Shown here piece by piece: positions 35,986 through 45,150 of a stretch of DNA of 64,000 nt. Under the pieces are notes generated by a model, which did no database searches, was not told the origin of the DNA, and saw only the letters and a list, made by a program, of their open reading frames with translations. The translations under genes were made by a program, and so were the position numbers. The number at the start of each line of letters is the position of its first letter. The first letter of the stretch is position 1. Source of the stretch: Henriciella sp. (GTDB taxonomy: Bacteria > Pseudomonadota > Alphaproteobacteria > Caulobacterales > Hyphomonadaceae); contig DUBH01000021.1 in NCBI GenBank assembly GCA_012960415.1, forward strand, positions 62,001 through 126,000. The letters are read 5' to 3'.

Positions 35986-37032
35986 ATGGCTCAACCGCAA
36001 CGCAAGCATGGGCAGTTTGCCAGGGTTCTCACCGGACTCGCGGCCGCAGCCTTTGTACTGACCGCCTGTGAGACCGCCGCCCCGGCGTCCCAGACTGATA
36101 CACCCATGGCCGCAGCCGCTGACAGCGAAGCGGCGCTTGCCGCGAAGCGGGCCGCCAAGGCCAGCGCGCCTTGCCCTGATTATGGTCGCGGCTCCGGCAC
36201 GTTCCAGCCGCCCTTCCCGACCAATTGCGCAGGCCTCCAGACCACCGAAGAAGGCCTTCGCTGGATTGAGATCGCGCAAGGCCCCGAAGATCGCGAGCCA
36301 CCTCTCGATGGTGCCACGGTCATCGTTGCCTATGAAGGCTACCTCGAAGAGACCGGTGCCAAGTTCGACAGCTCCTATGACCGCGGTGAAGCAGCGATCT
36401 TTGTGATCGACCAGGTTATTGCGGGCTGGACCGAAATCCTGAAGCGCATGACGCCCGGCGATGAGTGGATGACCTACATCCCGGCAGAGCTGGCCTATGG
36501 CGGCGCGTCACCAAGCGCAGCGATTCCGCCGAACTCCGACCTGGTCTTCAAGATCCGCCTCGACGGCTTCCTGAACGCAGAGGAGGTCGAGAGCCTCCCA
36601 CCGCCATCAGGCGTGTCGGCAGCCGTCTGGGAAGACTTCCTGCCTTGGGATCGCTCGCGCGAAGGCATCCAGCGCCAGCCATCGGGCCTTACCTATTTCC
36701 AGATCGAAGACGGCGAAAGTGACGGGCCGAACCCGCGCGCTGATGACCTCGTCGCCATCGACTATGAAGCCCGACTTGCAGAGAACGGCGCCCTCGTCGC
36801 CTCGACCTGGGGCCGTCAGACGCCGCTTGTCGTGCGCGCTGGCGACCTCATTCCTGGCTTTGCACAGCTGCTCAGCCTGATGAAGGAAGGCGACGTTCTC
36901 ATCGGTCATCTTCCGCCGCCGCTCGCCTATGGCGATGCTGGCCTCGATGACCTGGTGCCGCCAGACGCGTCGCTGGTCTATGTGGTCAATCTCATCGAGA
37001 TCAATCCCGAAGTCTCCCAGCCGACACGCTGA
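35986..37032 (+). CDS. Second double-FKBP lipoprotein, one domain degenerate
   Basis: Paralogue of the preceding gene, 348 residues, with lipobox FVLTAC. The first FKBP domain is intact (VAYEGYLEETGAKFDSSYDR, VIAGWTEIL, YIPAELAYGG). The second keeps the fold but has VA in place of the FD pair and LIPGF in place of VIPGW, so catalysis there is doubtful. Both paralogues share a WxxxxPWD linker element before domain 2 (FLPWDRS here). The ATG at 35986 follows GGAGGGGGG. A terminator hairpin lies 20 bases after the stop. Confidence 0.85.
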   Translation: MAQPQRKHGQFARVLTGLAAAAFVLTACETAAPASQTDTPMAAAADSEAALAAKRAAKASAPCPDYGRGSGTFQPPFPTNCAGLQTTEEGLRWIEIAQGPEDREPPLDGATVIVAYEGYLEETGAKFDSSYDRGEAAIFVIDQVIAGWTEILKRMTPGDEWMTYIPAELAYGGASPSAAIPPNSDLVFKIRLDGFLNAEEVESLPPPSGVSAAVWEDFLPWDRSREGIQRQPSGLTYFQIEDGESDGPNPRADDLVAIDYEARLAENGALVASTWGRQTPLVVRAGDLIPGFAQLLSLMKEGDVLIGHLPPPLAYGDAGLDDLVPPDASLVYVVNLIEINPEVSQPTR

Positions 37033-37052
37033 TATCTTTCAGAACCAGAACT

Positions 37053-37084
37053 AAAAAAGGCGGGCCTCACGGTCCGCCTTTTCT
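37053..37084. terminator. Bidirectional rho-independent terminator
   Basis: AAAAGGCGGGCC-TCAC-GGTCCGCCTTTT forms a 12-pair stem (one G-T wobble) with a four-base loop, flanked by A-run on the left and T-run on the right. It sits between the converging FKBP and manC genes, so it can end transcription from both sides. Confidence 0.9.
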
Positions 37085-37108
37085 CATTTCAGCAGTCGGC
37101 GCCAGGCT

Positions 37109-38137
37109 TCAGGCCTTTGCCAGCTCCTTGACCGACTGGACCGTGTGCATATCGCAGACAAGCATTTCGCCGCCCGCTGCCACAATCACCGTATTCTCGC
37201 GGCCTGCCACTGAGATCGACGTATCCATCGCGCGGATATAGCAATTTTTGCAGTTAATCGCCCTGACATTGCCGATGAGAACATTGCCATTCTCATCCTT
37301 CTCCGAGCGCTCCCACAGCGCCTGAAAGTCACCAATGTCACTCCACCCCATATCGACGGGCACGACTTTCAGATCGTCATGGTGTTCGATAATGGCATAG
37401 TCGATCGACTGCGAGCGGCAGGCCTCGAAGGCGGCCGTGTCGAAGCTTGCAGCCATTCCCTGTTTCGATTTCGGCATGGCGGCGCTGACCGCGTCCAGAA
37501 TATCCGGCGCATGCGCCTTGAACGCCTCGATCATGTCGCCTGCACGAAACAGGAAGATACCGGCATTCCAGAAGAAATTGCCCGACGCGATATAGGACTT
37601 CGCTGTCTCAAGGTCCGGCTTCTCGACGAAGCGAACCACATCGATCACGTCGCCGGACTTGCTGGCCGCTTCGATATAGCCATAGCCCGTCGCAGGCGTT
37701 TCGGCGATGATCCCGAAGGTCACGACGCTGCCCGTCTTAGCCGCTTTCGCGCCCGCGAGGATCGCGCGGTGGAACGCGCCGAGATCTGCGATGTCATGGT
37801 CCGCGGGGAGGATGAGGACGAGATCATCTGCATCTGCCGAAAGGGCCGCTGCGGCCACTGGCGCGGCTGAATTCTTGCCGACCGGCTCCATCAGTATGTC
37901 GGCATCGCCGGCAAGACCGCTCATCAGCCCGCCATGGCGCTCTGCCCCGATCACCATAGGCTGGCTGAAGGACAGGCCGTCGAGGGGATTTCCCTGAACC
38001 CGCGCCAGCGTGACTTCCAGCATCGAGGACGCACCGAGCAGGTTGAGAAACTGCTTTGGATGTTGCGGCGTTGAAAGCGGCCACAGCCGTGTCCCATTGC
38101 CTCCGCACAACACCACCGGTTTGATAGAGATCGTCAT
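37109..38137 (-). CDS. manC: Mannose-1-phosphate guanylyltransferase
   Basis: Makes GDP-mannose, the precursor of GDP-fucose made by gmd and fcl in this locus. The nucleotidyltransferase signature is VVLCGGNGTRLWPLS, with HPKQFL, LILPADHDI, GYGYIEA, FVEKPD and NAGIFLFRA. The C-terminal part keeps only a short left-handed helix-type end; the phosphomannose isomerase domain of long ManC/AlgA proteins is absent (342 residues). GGAGGG lies upstream of the ATG at 38137. Confidence 0.92.
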   Translation of the reverse strand: MTISIKPVVLCGGNGTRLWPLSTPQHPKQFLNLLGASSMLEVTLARVQGNPLDGLSFSQPMVIGAERHGGLMSGLAGDADILMEPVGKNSAAPVAAAALSADADDLVLILPADHDIADLGAFHRAILAGAKAAKTGSVVTFGIIAETPATGYGYIEAASKSGDVIDVVRFVEKPDLETAKSYIASGNFFWNAGIFLFRAGDMIEAFKAHAPDILDAVSAAMPKSKQGMAASFDTAAFEACRSQSIDYAIIEHHDDLKVVPVDMGWSDIGDFQALWERSEKDENGNVLIGNVRAINCKNCYIRAMDTSISVAGRENTVIVAAGGEMLVCDMHTVQSVKELAKA

Positions 38138-38242
38138 CTACGCTTTACCCTCCAAAATCGTCCCAAGGCTTTAGGCGTGACACACCCCAGATTGCAACCT
38201 GCGATGACTTGACCTTCGCTGCGGTGAAGGCAATCAAGCGCC

Positions 38243-38815
38243 ATGCCAATCACGTCTGTCGAGACTTTTTCCATATCCGGGCCAGCCCTGCTCAGCCTAA
38301 GGCGCGCCGGCGATGAGCGCGGCTGGTTCTGCGAAACATGGAATGCCCGCGACTGGAAAGAGGCGGGCCTGCCACAGGAAGACTGGGTTCAGGACAATTA
38401 CGCCTTCTCCGCCGAGATCGGCACGACGCGCGGGCTACACTTTCAGGCCCCGCCCCATGCGCAGGCAAAGCTCATCCAGGTTATTCGCGGCAGGATTTTT
38501 GATGCGATCGTCGACATCCGCGCCGGCTCGCCGACCTATGGCAAATCGGTTTGCCTGGTGCTGAGCAGTGACCAGCCGCAAGTCTTCTACGTCCCGGCCG
38601 GTTTCGCGCATGGCTACCAGACGCTCGATCCTGATACGCTCGTCTACTACAAGGTTACCGATCACTATGCACCGGAAACCGAGGGCGGCCTGCTCTGGAA
38701 CGGAGAGGGTTCGGGCATCGACTGGCCGATCAGAGAACACGTCACCCTCTCCAGACGCGACCATGACTGGCCAGATCTAGGCGCGCTGAAATCTCCATTC
38801 ACGCAAGCGAACTGA
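38243..38815 (+). CDS. rfbC: dTDP-4-dehydrorhamnose 3,5-epimerase
   Basis: Third step of dTDP-L-rhamnose synthesis. The 190-residue cupin has DERGWFCETWN, the catalytic region GTTRGLHFQAPPHAQAKLIQ with His, GRIFDAIVDIRAGSPTYGK, and VPAGFAHGYQTL. The last base of its stop is the first base of the rfbD start (TGATG), so the pair is translated together. It is divergent from manC. Confidence 0.93.
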   Translation: MPITSVETFSISGPALLSLRRAGDERGWFCETWNARDWKEAGLPQEDWVQDNYAFSAEIGTTRGLHFQAPPHAQAKLIQVIRGRIFDAIVDIRAGSPTYGKSVCLVLSSDQPQVFYVPAGFAHGYQTLDPDTLVYYKVTDHYAPETEGGLLWNGEGSGIDWPIREHVTLSRRDHDWPDLGALKSPFTQAN

Positions 38816-39684
38816 TGGACCCGGACGCCATCCTCGTCACGGGCGGCGCGGGGCGGCTGGGCCGGGCGCTGGGCCGCCTTGGTTGCAAAGCGCCGGGCCG
38901 AGACGCGCTCGATATAACAGTCCGGACCTCAATCGCGCGGGCCATTCGCCAATCGCGTCCCCACCTCGTCATCAACGCGGCGGCTTACACGAATGTCGAC
39001 GGCGCTGAGGCTGAGGCTCATCGCGCACACCAGATCAATGCGACAGGCGCTGGCCTCATCGCTGAGGTTTGCGCCCAGGAAGACATTCCCCTCATCCACA
39101 TCTCGACGGACATGGTGTTCAGCCAGGGCAAGCCCGCTCAGCCCGTAACCGAACAGGCAGAACCCGCGCCAAACTCCGTCTACGGGCAGAGCAAGCTCGA
39201 TGGGGAACTCGCGGTCCGCGCAGCTGGTGGCCGCCACTCTATCGCGCGCGTTAGCTGGCTGTTTTCAGGTGAAGGCGAAAGCTTCATCAGCAAGATCCTG
39301 GCTGTCGCCGATCAGCGCGATCACCTCCAACTCGTCGACGATGAATATGGTCGTCCGACCCATATCGATGCGCTGGCCGGACACCTTCTGAGGCTGAGCG
39401 ATCTGATGGTCGCAAAAGAGGACGTGCCAACTCTCCTTCATCTTGGCCCGCCCGAACCCGTCAGCCGCTACGGATGGGCACTCGAGATATTCGACGTGTC
39501 AGGTGAATGCGGCGGCCCAGCGCCTGAAATGACGCCCGTTCCCGGCAGCACCTTCCCGACGCCTGCGCAGAGGGCGAGAGGTCTGGTCTTGGACGTCAGT
39601 CTTGCCGACGGCCTGCTCGGGTCCATGCCGGAGTGGCAGCCGATGAGTGCCAGGGTCGTCCGGAATTTTCTCGGGAAAGCCTAG
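38815..39684 (+). CDS. rfbD: dTDP-4-dehydrorhamnose reductase
   Basis: Last step of dTDP-L-rhamnose synthesis, an extended short-chain dehydrogenase. Seen are the cofactor loop TGGAGRLGRALGRLG, VINAAAYTNVDGAEAE, HISTDMVFSQG and the active-site YGQSKLDGE. Length 289 is typical. It converges on rfbA, whose stop is 4 bases away, with no visible hairpin. Confidence 0.92.
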   Translation: MDPDAILVTGGAGRLGRALGRLGCKAPGRDALDITVRTSIARAIRQSRPHLVINAAAYTNVDGAEAEAHRAHQINATGAGLIAEVCAQEDIPLIHISTDMVFSQGKPAQPVTEQAEPAPNSVYGQSKLDGELAVRAAGGRHSIARVSWLFSGEGESFISKILAVADQRDHLQLVDDEYGRPTHIDALAGHLLRLSDLMVAKEDVPTLLHLGPPEPVSRYGWALEIFDVSGECGGPAPEMTPVPGSTFPTPAQRARGLVLDVSLADGLLGSMPEWQPMSARVVRNFLGKA

Positions 39685-39687
39685 TGC

Positions 39688-40560
39688 CTAGCCCTTCTGG
39701 GTAAGCAGCTTGCGCAGATAGGCGGCGTATTCAGACTTGCCGTAGAAGTCCGCATTCTTCTCCAGCTCAGCCCGCGTGATGAAGCCGCGATGCAGGGCAA
39801 TCTCTTCAGGACAGCAAACCTTCATGCCCTGCCGCTTCTCGATGGCCGCCACGAACTGGCTCGCATCGAGCAGGCTGTCTGGCGTGCCCGTGTCGAGCCA
39901 CGCAAAGCCGCGCCCCAGCGGCTGCACGGACAGTTTGCCCTCTTCCATATAGGTCCGGTTGAGGTCGGTGATCTCTAGCTCGCCGCGTTTCGATGGCTTC
40001 AAGGCCTTGGCCCGGTCGCACACGCTGGCGTCATAGAAATAGAGGCCGGTGACGGCATGGTTCGACTTTGGCTGTTCGGGCTTTTCTTCGATAGAGACCG
40101 CGCGTCCATCGGCGCCGAACTCCACCACACCGTAACGTTCCGGGTCACTGACGGGATAGGAAAAGACCGTCGCGCCATCGGAGATTGCAGCCGCTTTGAG
40201 CAGCAGGCCTCCCAAGCCGCCGCCATAGAAAATATTGTCACCCAGAACGAGCGCGCAGGGCTCACCGTCGATGATGTCCTCAGCAATCGTGAAGGCCTGC
40301 GCGATGCCTTTGGGCTCTGGCTGGACACGAAAGGTGAAATTCACACCGAAGCGGCTGCCATCCCCCAGCAGCCGTTCGAAAGCCGGCTGATCGTGCGGGG
40401 TCGTGATGATGATAATGTCCTTGATACCCGCCAGCATGAGGACGCTGATCGGGTAGAAAACCATAGGCTTGTCGAATACGGGCAGCAGCTGTTTCGATGC
40501 CGCCATCGTCATAGGGAACAGGCGTGAACCGGTTCCCCCGGCCAGAACGATGCCCTTCAT
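39688..40560 (-). CDS. rfbA: Glucose-1-phosphate thymidylyltransferase
   Basis: First step of the rhamnose pathway: makes dTDP-glucose. Landmarks are [73 protein letters not shown] and [15 protein letters not shown]. Length 290 is typical. AGGGGA lies before the ATG at 40560. It faces away from rfbB across 146 bases, so the four rhamnose genes are split over both strands (rfbC-rfbD, rfbA, rfbB). Confidence 0.95.
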   Translation of the reverse strand: MKGIVLAGGTGSRLFPMTMAASKQLLPVFDKPMVFYPISVLMLAGIKDIIIITTPHDQPAFERLLGDGSRFGVNFTFRVQPEPKGIAQAFTIAEDIIDGEPCALVLGDNIFYGGGLGGLLLKAAAISDGATVFSYPVSDPERYGVVEFGADGRAVSIEEKPEQPKSNHAVTGLYFYDASVCDRAKALKPSKRGELEITDLNRTYMEEGKLSVQPLGRGFAWLDTGTPDSLLDASQFVAAIEKRQGMKVCCPEEIALHRGFITRAELEKNADFYGKSEYAAYLRKLLTQKG

Positions 40561-40706
40561 ACCAAATCCCCTGCTCTACCAATCATCTATGGCCGTACTG
40601 GCCTCGACTTGAGGGGCGTTCTATGACATCGGGCCTTGAGCATCGTCAAGCTGGCCACGTCGGCGCCAGCCCCGCGCGATGAGGATGGACTGCACACGGA
40701 CGCGAC

Positions 40707-41723
40707 ATGAATTTTCTCGTTACAGGCGGCGCTGGCTTTATCGGTTCAGCTGTCTGCCGGCATCTGGCTGGAGACCTCGGTCACGACGTGACCAATCTGG
40801 ACAAGCTGACCTATGCCGCGAATCTGAGCTCGCTGAAGCCGATCGAAGACCTCGATAATTACCGCTTCGTTCAGGGCGACATCTGCGACGAGGCGCTCGT
40901 TTATCGCCTCCTCGTCGAGAACAGGATCGACGCTGTCCTTCACTTGGCAGCGGAAAGCCATGTCGACCGCTCCATCACAGGCCCCGGCGCGTTCATTCAG
41001 ACCAACATAGTTGGCACCAGCACCATGCTGCAGGCGGCGCGTCGCTATTGGGATAAGGACCTGAAAAAGTCTGACAGCTTCCGCTTTGTCCACGTGTCCA
41101 CCGATGAAGTCTACGGCGACCTGCCGCTCGATTCCGGCATCTTTACCGAAGACTCGCGCTATGAGCCTTCCTCTCCTTATGCGGCCTCAAAAGCCTCGTC
41201 CGATCACCTCGCCCGCGCCTGGGGGCGCACCTATGGCCTGCCGGTCATCGTGACGAACTGCTCGAACAATTACGGGCCGTATCATTTCCCGGAAAAGCTG
41301 ATCCCGCTTGTCATCCTGAATGCGCTCGCGATGAAGCCGCTGCCCGTCTACGGCAAGGGCGAGAATGTCCGCGACTGGCTGTTTGTGGAAGATCACGCCA
41401 ATGCGCTTGCCACGGTAGCGCTGAAGGGCGCGCCGGGCGAGACCTACAATATCGGCAGCAATTCGGAGCGCACGAACCTGCAGGTGGTCGAGGCGATCTG
41501 CGACCTGATTGATGCGCGCCGCCCCGCAGACCAGCCGCGCCGCGACCTTATCCAATTTGTAACGGACCGCCCCGGCCACGATCTTCGCTACGCCATTGAT
41601 GCCAGCAAGATCGAGAGCAAACTCGCCTGGAAATCCTCGGTCACATTTGAGGAAGGCCTTGCCCGGACCATCGACTGGTTCATCGAGAATGAGTGGTGGT
41701 GGAAGCCGCTTCAGGCCCGATAG
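40707..41723 (+). CDS. rfbB: dTDP-glucose 4,6-dehydratase
   Basis: Second step of the rhamnose pathway. The NAD-binding loop [38 protein letters not shown] with the catalytic Asp-Glu, [14 protein letters not shown] (Y-x3-K) and [17 protein letters not shown] are all present. Length 338 is typical of family members. A sulfotransferase gene follows after 135 bases on the same strand. Confidence 0.95.
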   Translation: MNFLVTGGAGFIGSAVCRHLAGDLGHDVTNLDKLTYAANLSSLKPIEDLDNYRFVQGDICDEALVYRLLVENRIDAVLHLAAESHVDRSITGPGAFIQTNIVGTSTMLQAARRYWDKDLKKSDSFRFVHVSTDEVYGDLPLDSGIFTEDSRYEPSSPYAASKASSDHLARAWGRTYGLPVIVTNCSNNYGPYHFPEKLIPLVILNALAMKPLPVYGKGENVRDWLFVEDHANALATVALKGAPGETYNIGSNSERTNLQVVEAICDLIDARRPADQPRRDLIQFVTDRPGHDLRYAIDASKIESKLAWKSSVTFEEGLARTIDWFIENEWWWKPLQAR

Positions 41724-41858
41724 AAGGGCACGAGACGCCAGACCGGGAGTGCTGTACGGACTGGCCATGCGCCTCATGCTTTTATAAGCCAATGCTCAGG
41801 AGTCCACGCCACTGGCCGGTCTCTCAATGCCCAACAGAATGTGGGGAGCAAGGTTACA

Positions 41859-43013
41859 TTGGCATACATTTTCTATCACATCCCGAAGACCGCCGGGACG
41901 AGCGTGAAGCGCGTTCTCGAGCAATGGTTTGAATTGCAGAGGGACGCTGACCGGCAGGTCGGCACTGGCGTTCACCCTGAATGCACAACCGGCCACTTTG
42001 GCGGCAGACTGGCAGGCACCAGGGCGTCCCTGTTGACGAGAGAACCGGACCTCGCCGGCGATCCTGACCTCAAGGTCATCACCTTCGTCAGGGATCCCGT
42101 CGAGCATTTCATTTCCTACTACTATCACCAGATGCGTCACAGCGATCTGACGCTGAGCCTGGCGCAATATGCTCAACGCCCTTTCGAATTCAGCCTGTCC
42201 AAGGTTCTGCACATCAAGCGTGAGGACGAAATCGAAGCGAGACTGTCGAATTTCTTTTTCGTCGGCCTCACCGAGGACATCCAGACAAGCATGGACATAC
42301 TGGCCGACCGGGCCGGAAAGCCGCGGCTGGAGGTGCCGACACAGCGCATTGGAATTCGCGACGAACAGATCGCCACCCTATCGGATGCAGACTTCGAAAT
42401 GCTGACGAACAAGTTCGCGCTGGACAGGAAGATCTATGAGCGTGTGCGCGAGTCGGTTGCTGGCGGAGCGCCGCTCGCCTGGAACCGCACCGACCAGTTT
42501 CTGGATGTCGTGCGCCAGACTGCCAGTCCACAAAGGTCAATTGGCAAGAACGAGACGCCTGTCGCATCCATTGATGAATTCTACGTGTCGGACGGCGCGG
42601 GGGATTTCGATGGTCCTTACGCGTGCGATCAGCCGCTTTTCCTACATCTCAGCTTTAGGGTTCACGACGCCTCTGAACGCGTCCAGCCAGCCTTTCGGGT
42701 TCTCTGGAACGAGAAAACCGTCTTTACCGTGGCGTACACGCCCGATGACGGCACCGACAGGTTTGCAGAAGGCGTGCACACGGTCTCGGCCGTCATCCCC
42801 CCTCACCTTCTGAACATCAGCCAGTATGAGTTCGAGGCCTCACTTTGCGATCCCGACCCTGTCCAGCGCTGGGATGTCTGCGAGTCGCTGGTGACCGTGG
42901 ACGTCACTTCTGCAACCCCGGACACTGTTTCGGCCGCTGGCGACTGGCAATCACCTTTTCCTGGCCCGATCAGGCCTCTCCTTGCGTGGCAAAAAGGCGC
43001 TGAAGCTCAATAA
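41859..43013 (+). CDS. Sulfotransferase fused to a Wzt C-terminal-like domain
   Basis: A 384-residue, two-part protein. Residues 1-240 are a Sulfotransfer_2-type enzyme: PAPS 5'-phosphosulfate loop YHIPKTAGTSVKRVLE and 3'-phosphate motif FVRDPVEHFISYYYH. From about 245 a beta-sandwich module follows whose order of motifs (FRVHDASERVQPAFRV; VFTVAYTPDD; PPHLLN; SLVTVDV; FPGPIRPLLAW) matches the C-terminal recognition domain of the Wzt gene at the right edge (RVEPALHV; MFVVAFTDDE; PSNLLN; AVSFSVY; FPGGLRPRFDW). It probably sulfates the exported glycan and binds it through this module. The start is TTG 41859 (AAGG five bases upstream, start near the PAPS loop as in the paralogue); GTG 41841 is an alternative. 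Confidence 0.85.
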   Translation: MAYIFYHIPKTAGTSVKRVLEQWFELQRDADRQVGTGVHPECTTGHFGGRLAGTRASLLTREPDLAGDPDLKVITFVRDPVEHFISYYYHQMRHSDLTLSLAQYAQRPFEFSLSKVLHIKREDEIEARLSNFFFVGLTEDIQTSMDILADRAGKPRLEVPTQRIGIRDEQIATLSDADFEMLTNKFALDRKIYERVRESVAGGAPLAWNRTDQFLDVVRQTASPQRSIGKNETPVASIDEFYVSDGAGDFDGPYACDQPLFLHLSFRVHDASERVQPAFRVLWNEKTVFTVAYTPDDGTDRFAEGVHTVSAVIPPHLLNISQYEFEASLCDPDPVQRWDVCESLVTVDVTSATPDTVSAAGDWQSPFPGPIRPLLAWQKGAEAQ

Positions 43014-43120
43014 ACATACACTTTGTGGGTGAAGCAGTTGAGCCTGCGCGAGCCCTTCGCTAATGGACTTTGGGGCGGCGCACATTCTGTGCCCAAAAGT
43101 TTAGTTACGGGACTGTTTCA

Positions 43121-44191
43121 ATGACATCGAAAAACAAGACAGCGCTGGTCACTGGCGTGACGGGACAGGATGGGGCGTATCTGGTCGAACTCCTGCTGGA
43201 GAAGGGCTATACGGTCCATGGCGTGAAGCGCCGGTCTTCCTCGTTCAATACCGGACGTATCGAACATCTCTATCAGGACCCGCATGTCGATGACCCGCGC
43301 CTGATCCTTCACTATGGCGACATGACCGATTCGACGAACCTCATCCGGATCGTCCAGGAATCCCAGCCAGATGAGATCTACAACCTCGCGGCCCAGAGCC
43401 ACGTCCAGGTCTCCTTCGAGACGCCTGAGTACACCGCGAACGCCGACGCAGTGGGCGCGCTTCGCCTTCTCGAGGCGATCCGTATCCTCGGCATGGAAGA
43501 CAAGACCCGTTTCTACCAGGCTTCCACGTCAGAGCTTTACGGCCTTGTGCAGGAAGTCCCGCAGAAGGAAACCACCCCCTTCTACCCACGCAGCCCCTAC
43601 GCTGCCGCCAAGCTCTACGCTTACTGGATCGTGGTGAACTACCGCGAAGCTTATGGCATGCACGCCTCCAACGGCATTCTCTTCAACCATGAGAGCCCGC
43701 TGCGCGGTGAGACCTTCGTCACCCGCAAGATCACGCGCGCCGCTGCCGCCATCAAGCTTGGCCGTCAGGAAAAGCTTTACCTCGGCAACCTCGACGCCCA
43801 GCGCGACTGGGGCCATGCCCGTGAGTACGTCCGCGGCATGTGGCTCATGCTGCAGCAGGACAAGGCAGACGACTATGTCCTCGCCACCGGCGAGACGACC
43901 CATGTGCGCCAGTTCGTCGAGTGGGCCTTCGAAGATGTCGGCATCAAGCTTGAATGGAAGGGCAAGGGCGTCGACGAGAAGGGCTATTGCTCCGAGACCG
44001 GCAAATGCCTCATCGAGGTCGACCCACGCTACTTCCGCCCGACCGAGGTTGAGCTCCTGCTCGGCGATCCGGCCAAGGCGAAGAAGCAGCTCGGCTGGAG
44101 CCATGAGACCTCTCCGCGCGATCTCGCTCGTGAGATGGTCCAGTCGGACCTCAAAGTCATGCAGCGCGACCCGGTCTGGAAGGACGCCTGA
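43121..44191 (+). CDS. gmd: GDP-mannose 4,6-dehydratase
   Basis: Converts GDP-mannose to GDP-4-keto-6-deoxymannose. Motifs seen: [73 protein letters not shown] (Y-x3-K) and [16 protein letters not shown]. Length 356 from the ATG at 43121; the frame opens at 43070 without conservation. fcl follows two bases after the stop, giving a complete GDP-L-fucose unit with manC. Confidence 0.96.
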   Translation: MTSKNKTALVTGVTGQDGAYLVELLLEKGYTVHGVKRRSSSFNTGRIEHLYQDPHVDDPRLILHYGDMTDSTNLIRIVQESQPDEIYNLAAQSHVQVSFETPEYTANADAVGALRLLEAIRILGMEDKTRFYQASTSELYGLVQEVPQKETTPFYPRSPYAAAKLYAYWIVVNYREAYGMHASNGILFNHESPLRGETFVTRKITRAAAAIKLGRQEKLYLGNLDAQRDWGHAREYVRGMWLMLQQDKADDYVLATGETTHVRQFVEWAFEDVGIKLEWKGKGVDEKGYCSETGKCLIEVDPRYFRPTEVELLLGDPAKAKKQLGWSHETSPRDLAREMVQSDLKVMQRDPVWKDA

Positions 44192-44193
44192 TC

Positions 44194-45126
44194 ATGTATG
44201 ACCTCGCTGGAAAACGGGTATGGGTTGCCGGCCATCGCGGGATGGTCGGTGCCGCAACCGTGCGCCGTCTGGAGCAGGAAAACTGCGAGGTGATCATCGC
44301 CGGGCGCGATAAGGCCAATCTCATCCGCCAGGACGAAACCGAAAAGCTTCTGGCCGATATGAAGCCAGACGCCATCGTCGTTGCGGCCGCCAAGGTCGGC
44401 GGCATCCTCGCCAACGACACCTATCCGGCGGACTTTCTCTACGACAACCTCATGATCGAGGCGAACATCATCAATGCCGCCCACAAGAGCGATGTCGACC
44501 GCATCCTCTTCCTGGGCTCCAGCTGCATCTACCCGAAGTTCGCCGACCAGCCGATTGTCGAGGAAAGCCTGCTGACCGGCCCGCTTGAGCCGACCAATGA
44601 ATGGTATGCAATCGCCAAGATCGCGGGCATCAAGCTCGCGCAGGCCTATCGCAAGCAGTATGACCGCGACTATGTCTCCGCCATGCCGACCAATCTCTAC
44701 GGCCCCGGCGACAATTTCGACCTGAAATCCAGCCACGTTCTGCCGGCCCTCATTCGCAAGGCCCACGAAGCCAAGACGGCCGGCGCCAGCGAGATCGAGA
44801 TCTGGGGCACCGGCACGCCGCGTCGCGAATTCCTGCACTGCGATGACTGCGCCGACGCGCTCGTCTTCCTGCTGAAGAACTATTCCGGCTATGAGCACGT
44901 GAATGTCGGCTCCGGCACGGACGTCACCATTCTCGAACTCATGGAAATGGTCGCAGATGTGGTCGGCTTCGACGGCAAGATCGTCAAGGATGAGACCAAG
45001 CCAGACGGCACGCCGCGCAAGCTCATGTCAGCTGATCGCCTGCGCGAAATGGGCTGGGAGCCATCGATCAGCCTGCGCGAGGGCATTGCCTCAACCTATC
45101 AGTGGTATCTCGACAACGTCGCCTGA
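44194..45126 (+). CDS. fcl: GDP-L-fucose synthase
   Basis: Epimerase/reductase that finishes GDP-L-fucose. The cofactor loop is VAGHRGMVGAATVRRLE, followed by AAKVGGILANDTYPADF, FLGSSCIYPKFADQPI, the catalytic EWYAIAKIAGIKLAQAY and PTNLYGPGDNFDL. Length 310 is typical. It is co-directional and nearly contiguous with gmd and converges on the second sulfotransferase gene. Confidence 0.95.
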   Translation: MYDLAGKRVWVAGHRGMVGAATVRRLEQENCEVIIAGRDKANLIRQDETEKLLADMKPDAIVVAAAKVGGILANDTYPADFLYDNLMIEANIINAAHKSDVDRILFLGSSCIYPKFADQPIVEESLLTGPLEPTNEWYAIAKIAGIKLAQAYRKQYDRDYVSAMPTNLYGPGDNFDLKSSHVLPALIRKAHEAKTAGASEIEIWGTGTPRREFLHCDDCADALVFLLKNYSGYEHVNVGSGTDVTILELMEMVADVVGFDGKIVKDETKPDGTPRKLMSADRLREMGWEPSISLREGIASTYQWYLDNVA

Positions 45127-45150
45127 CGCCAGCGTCTGGTTGACAGCGTG

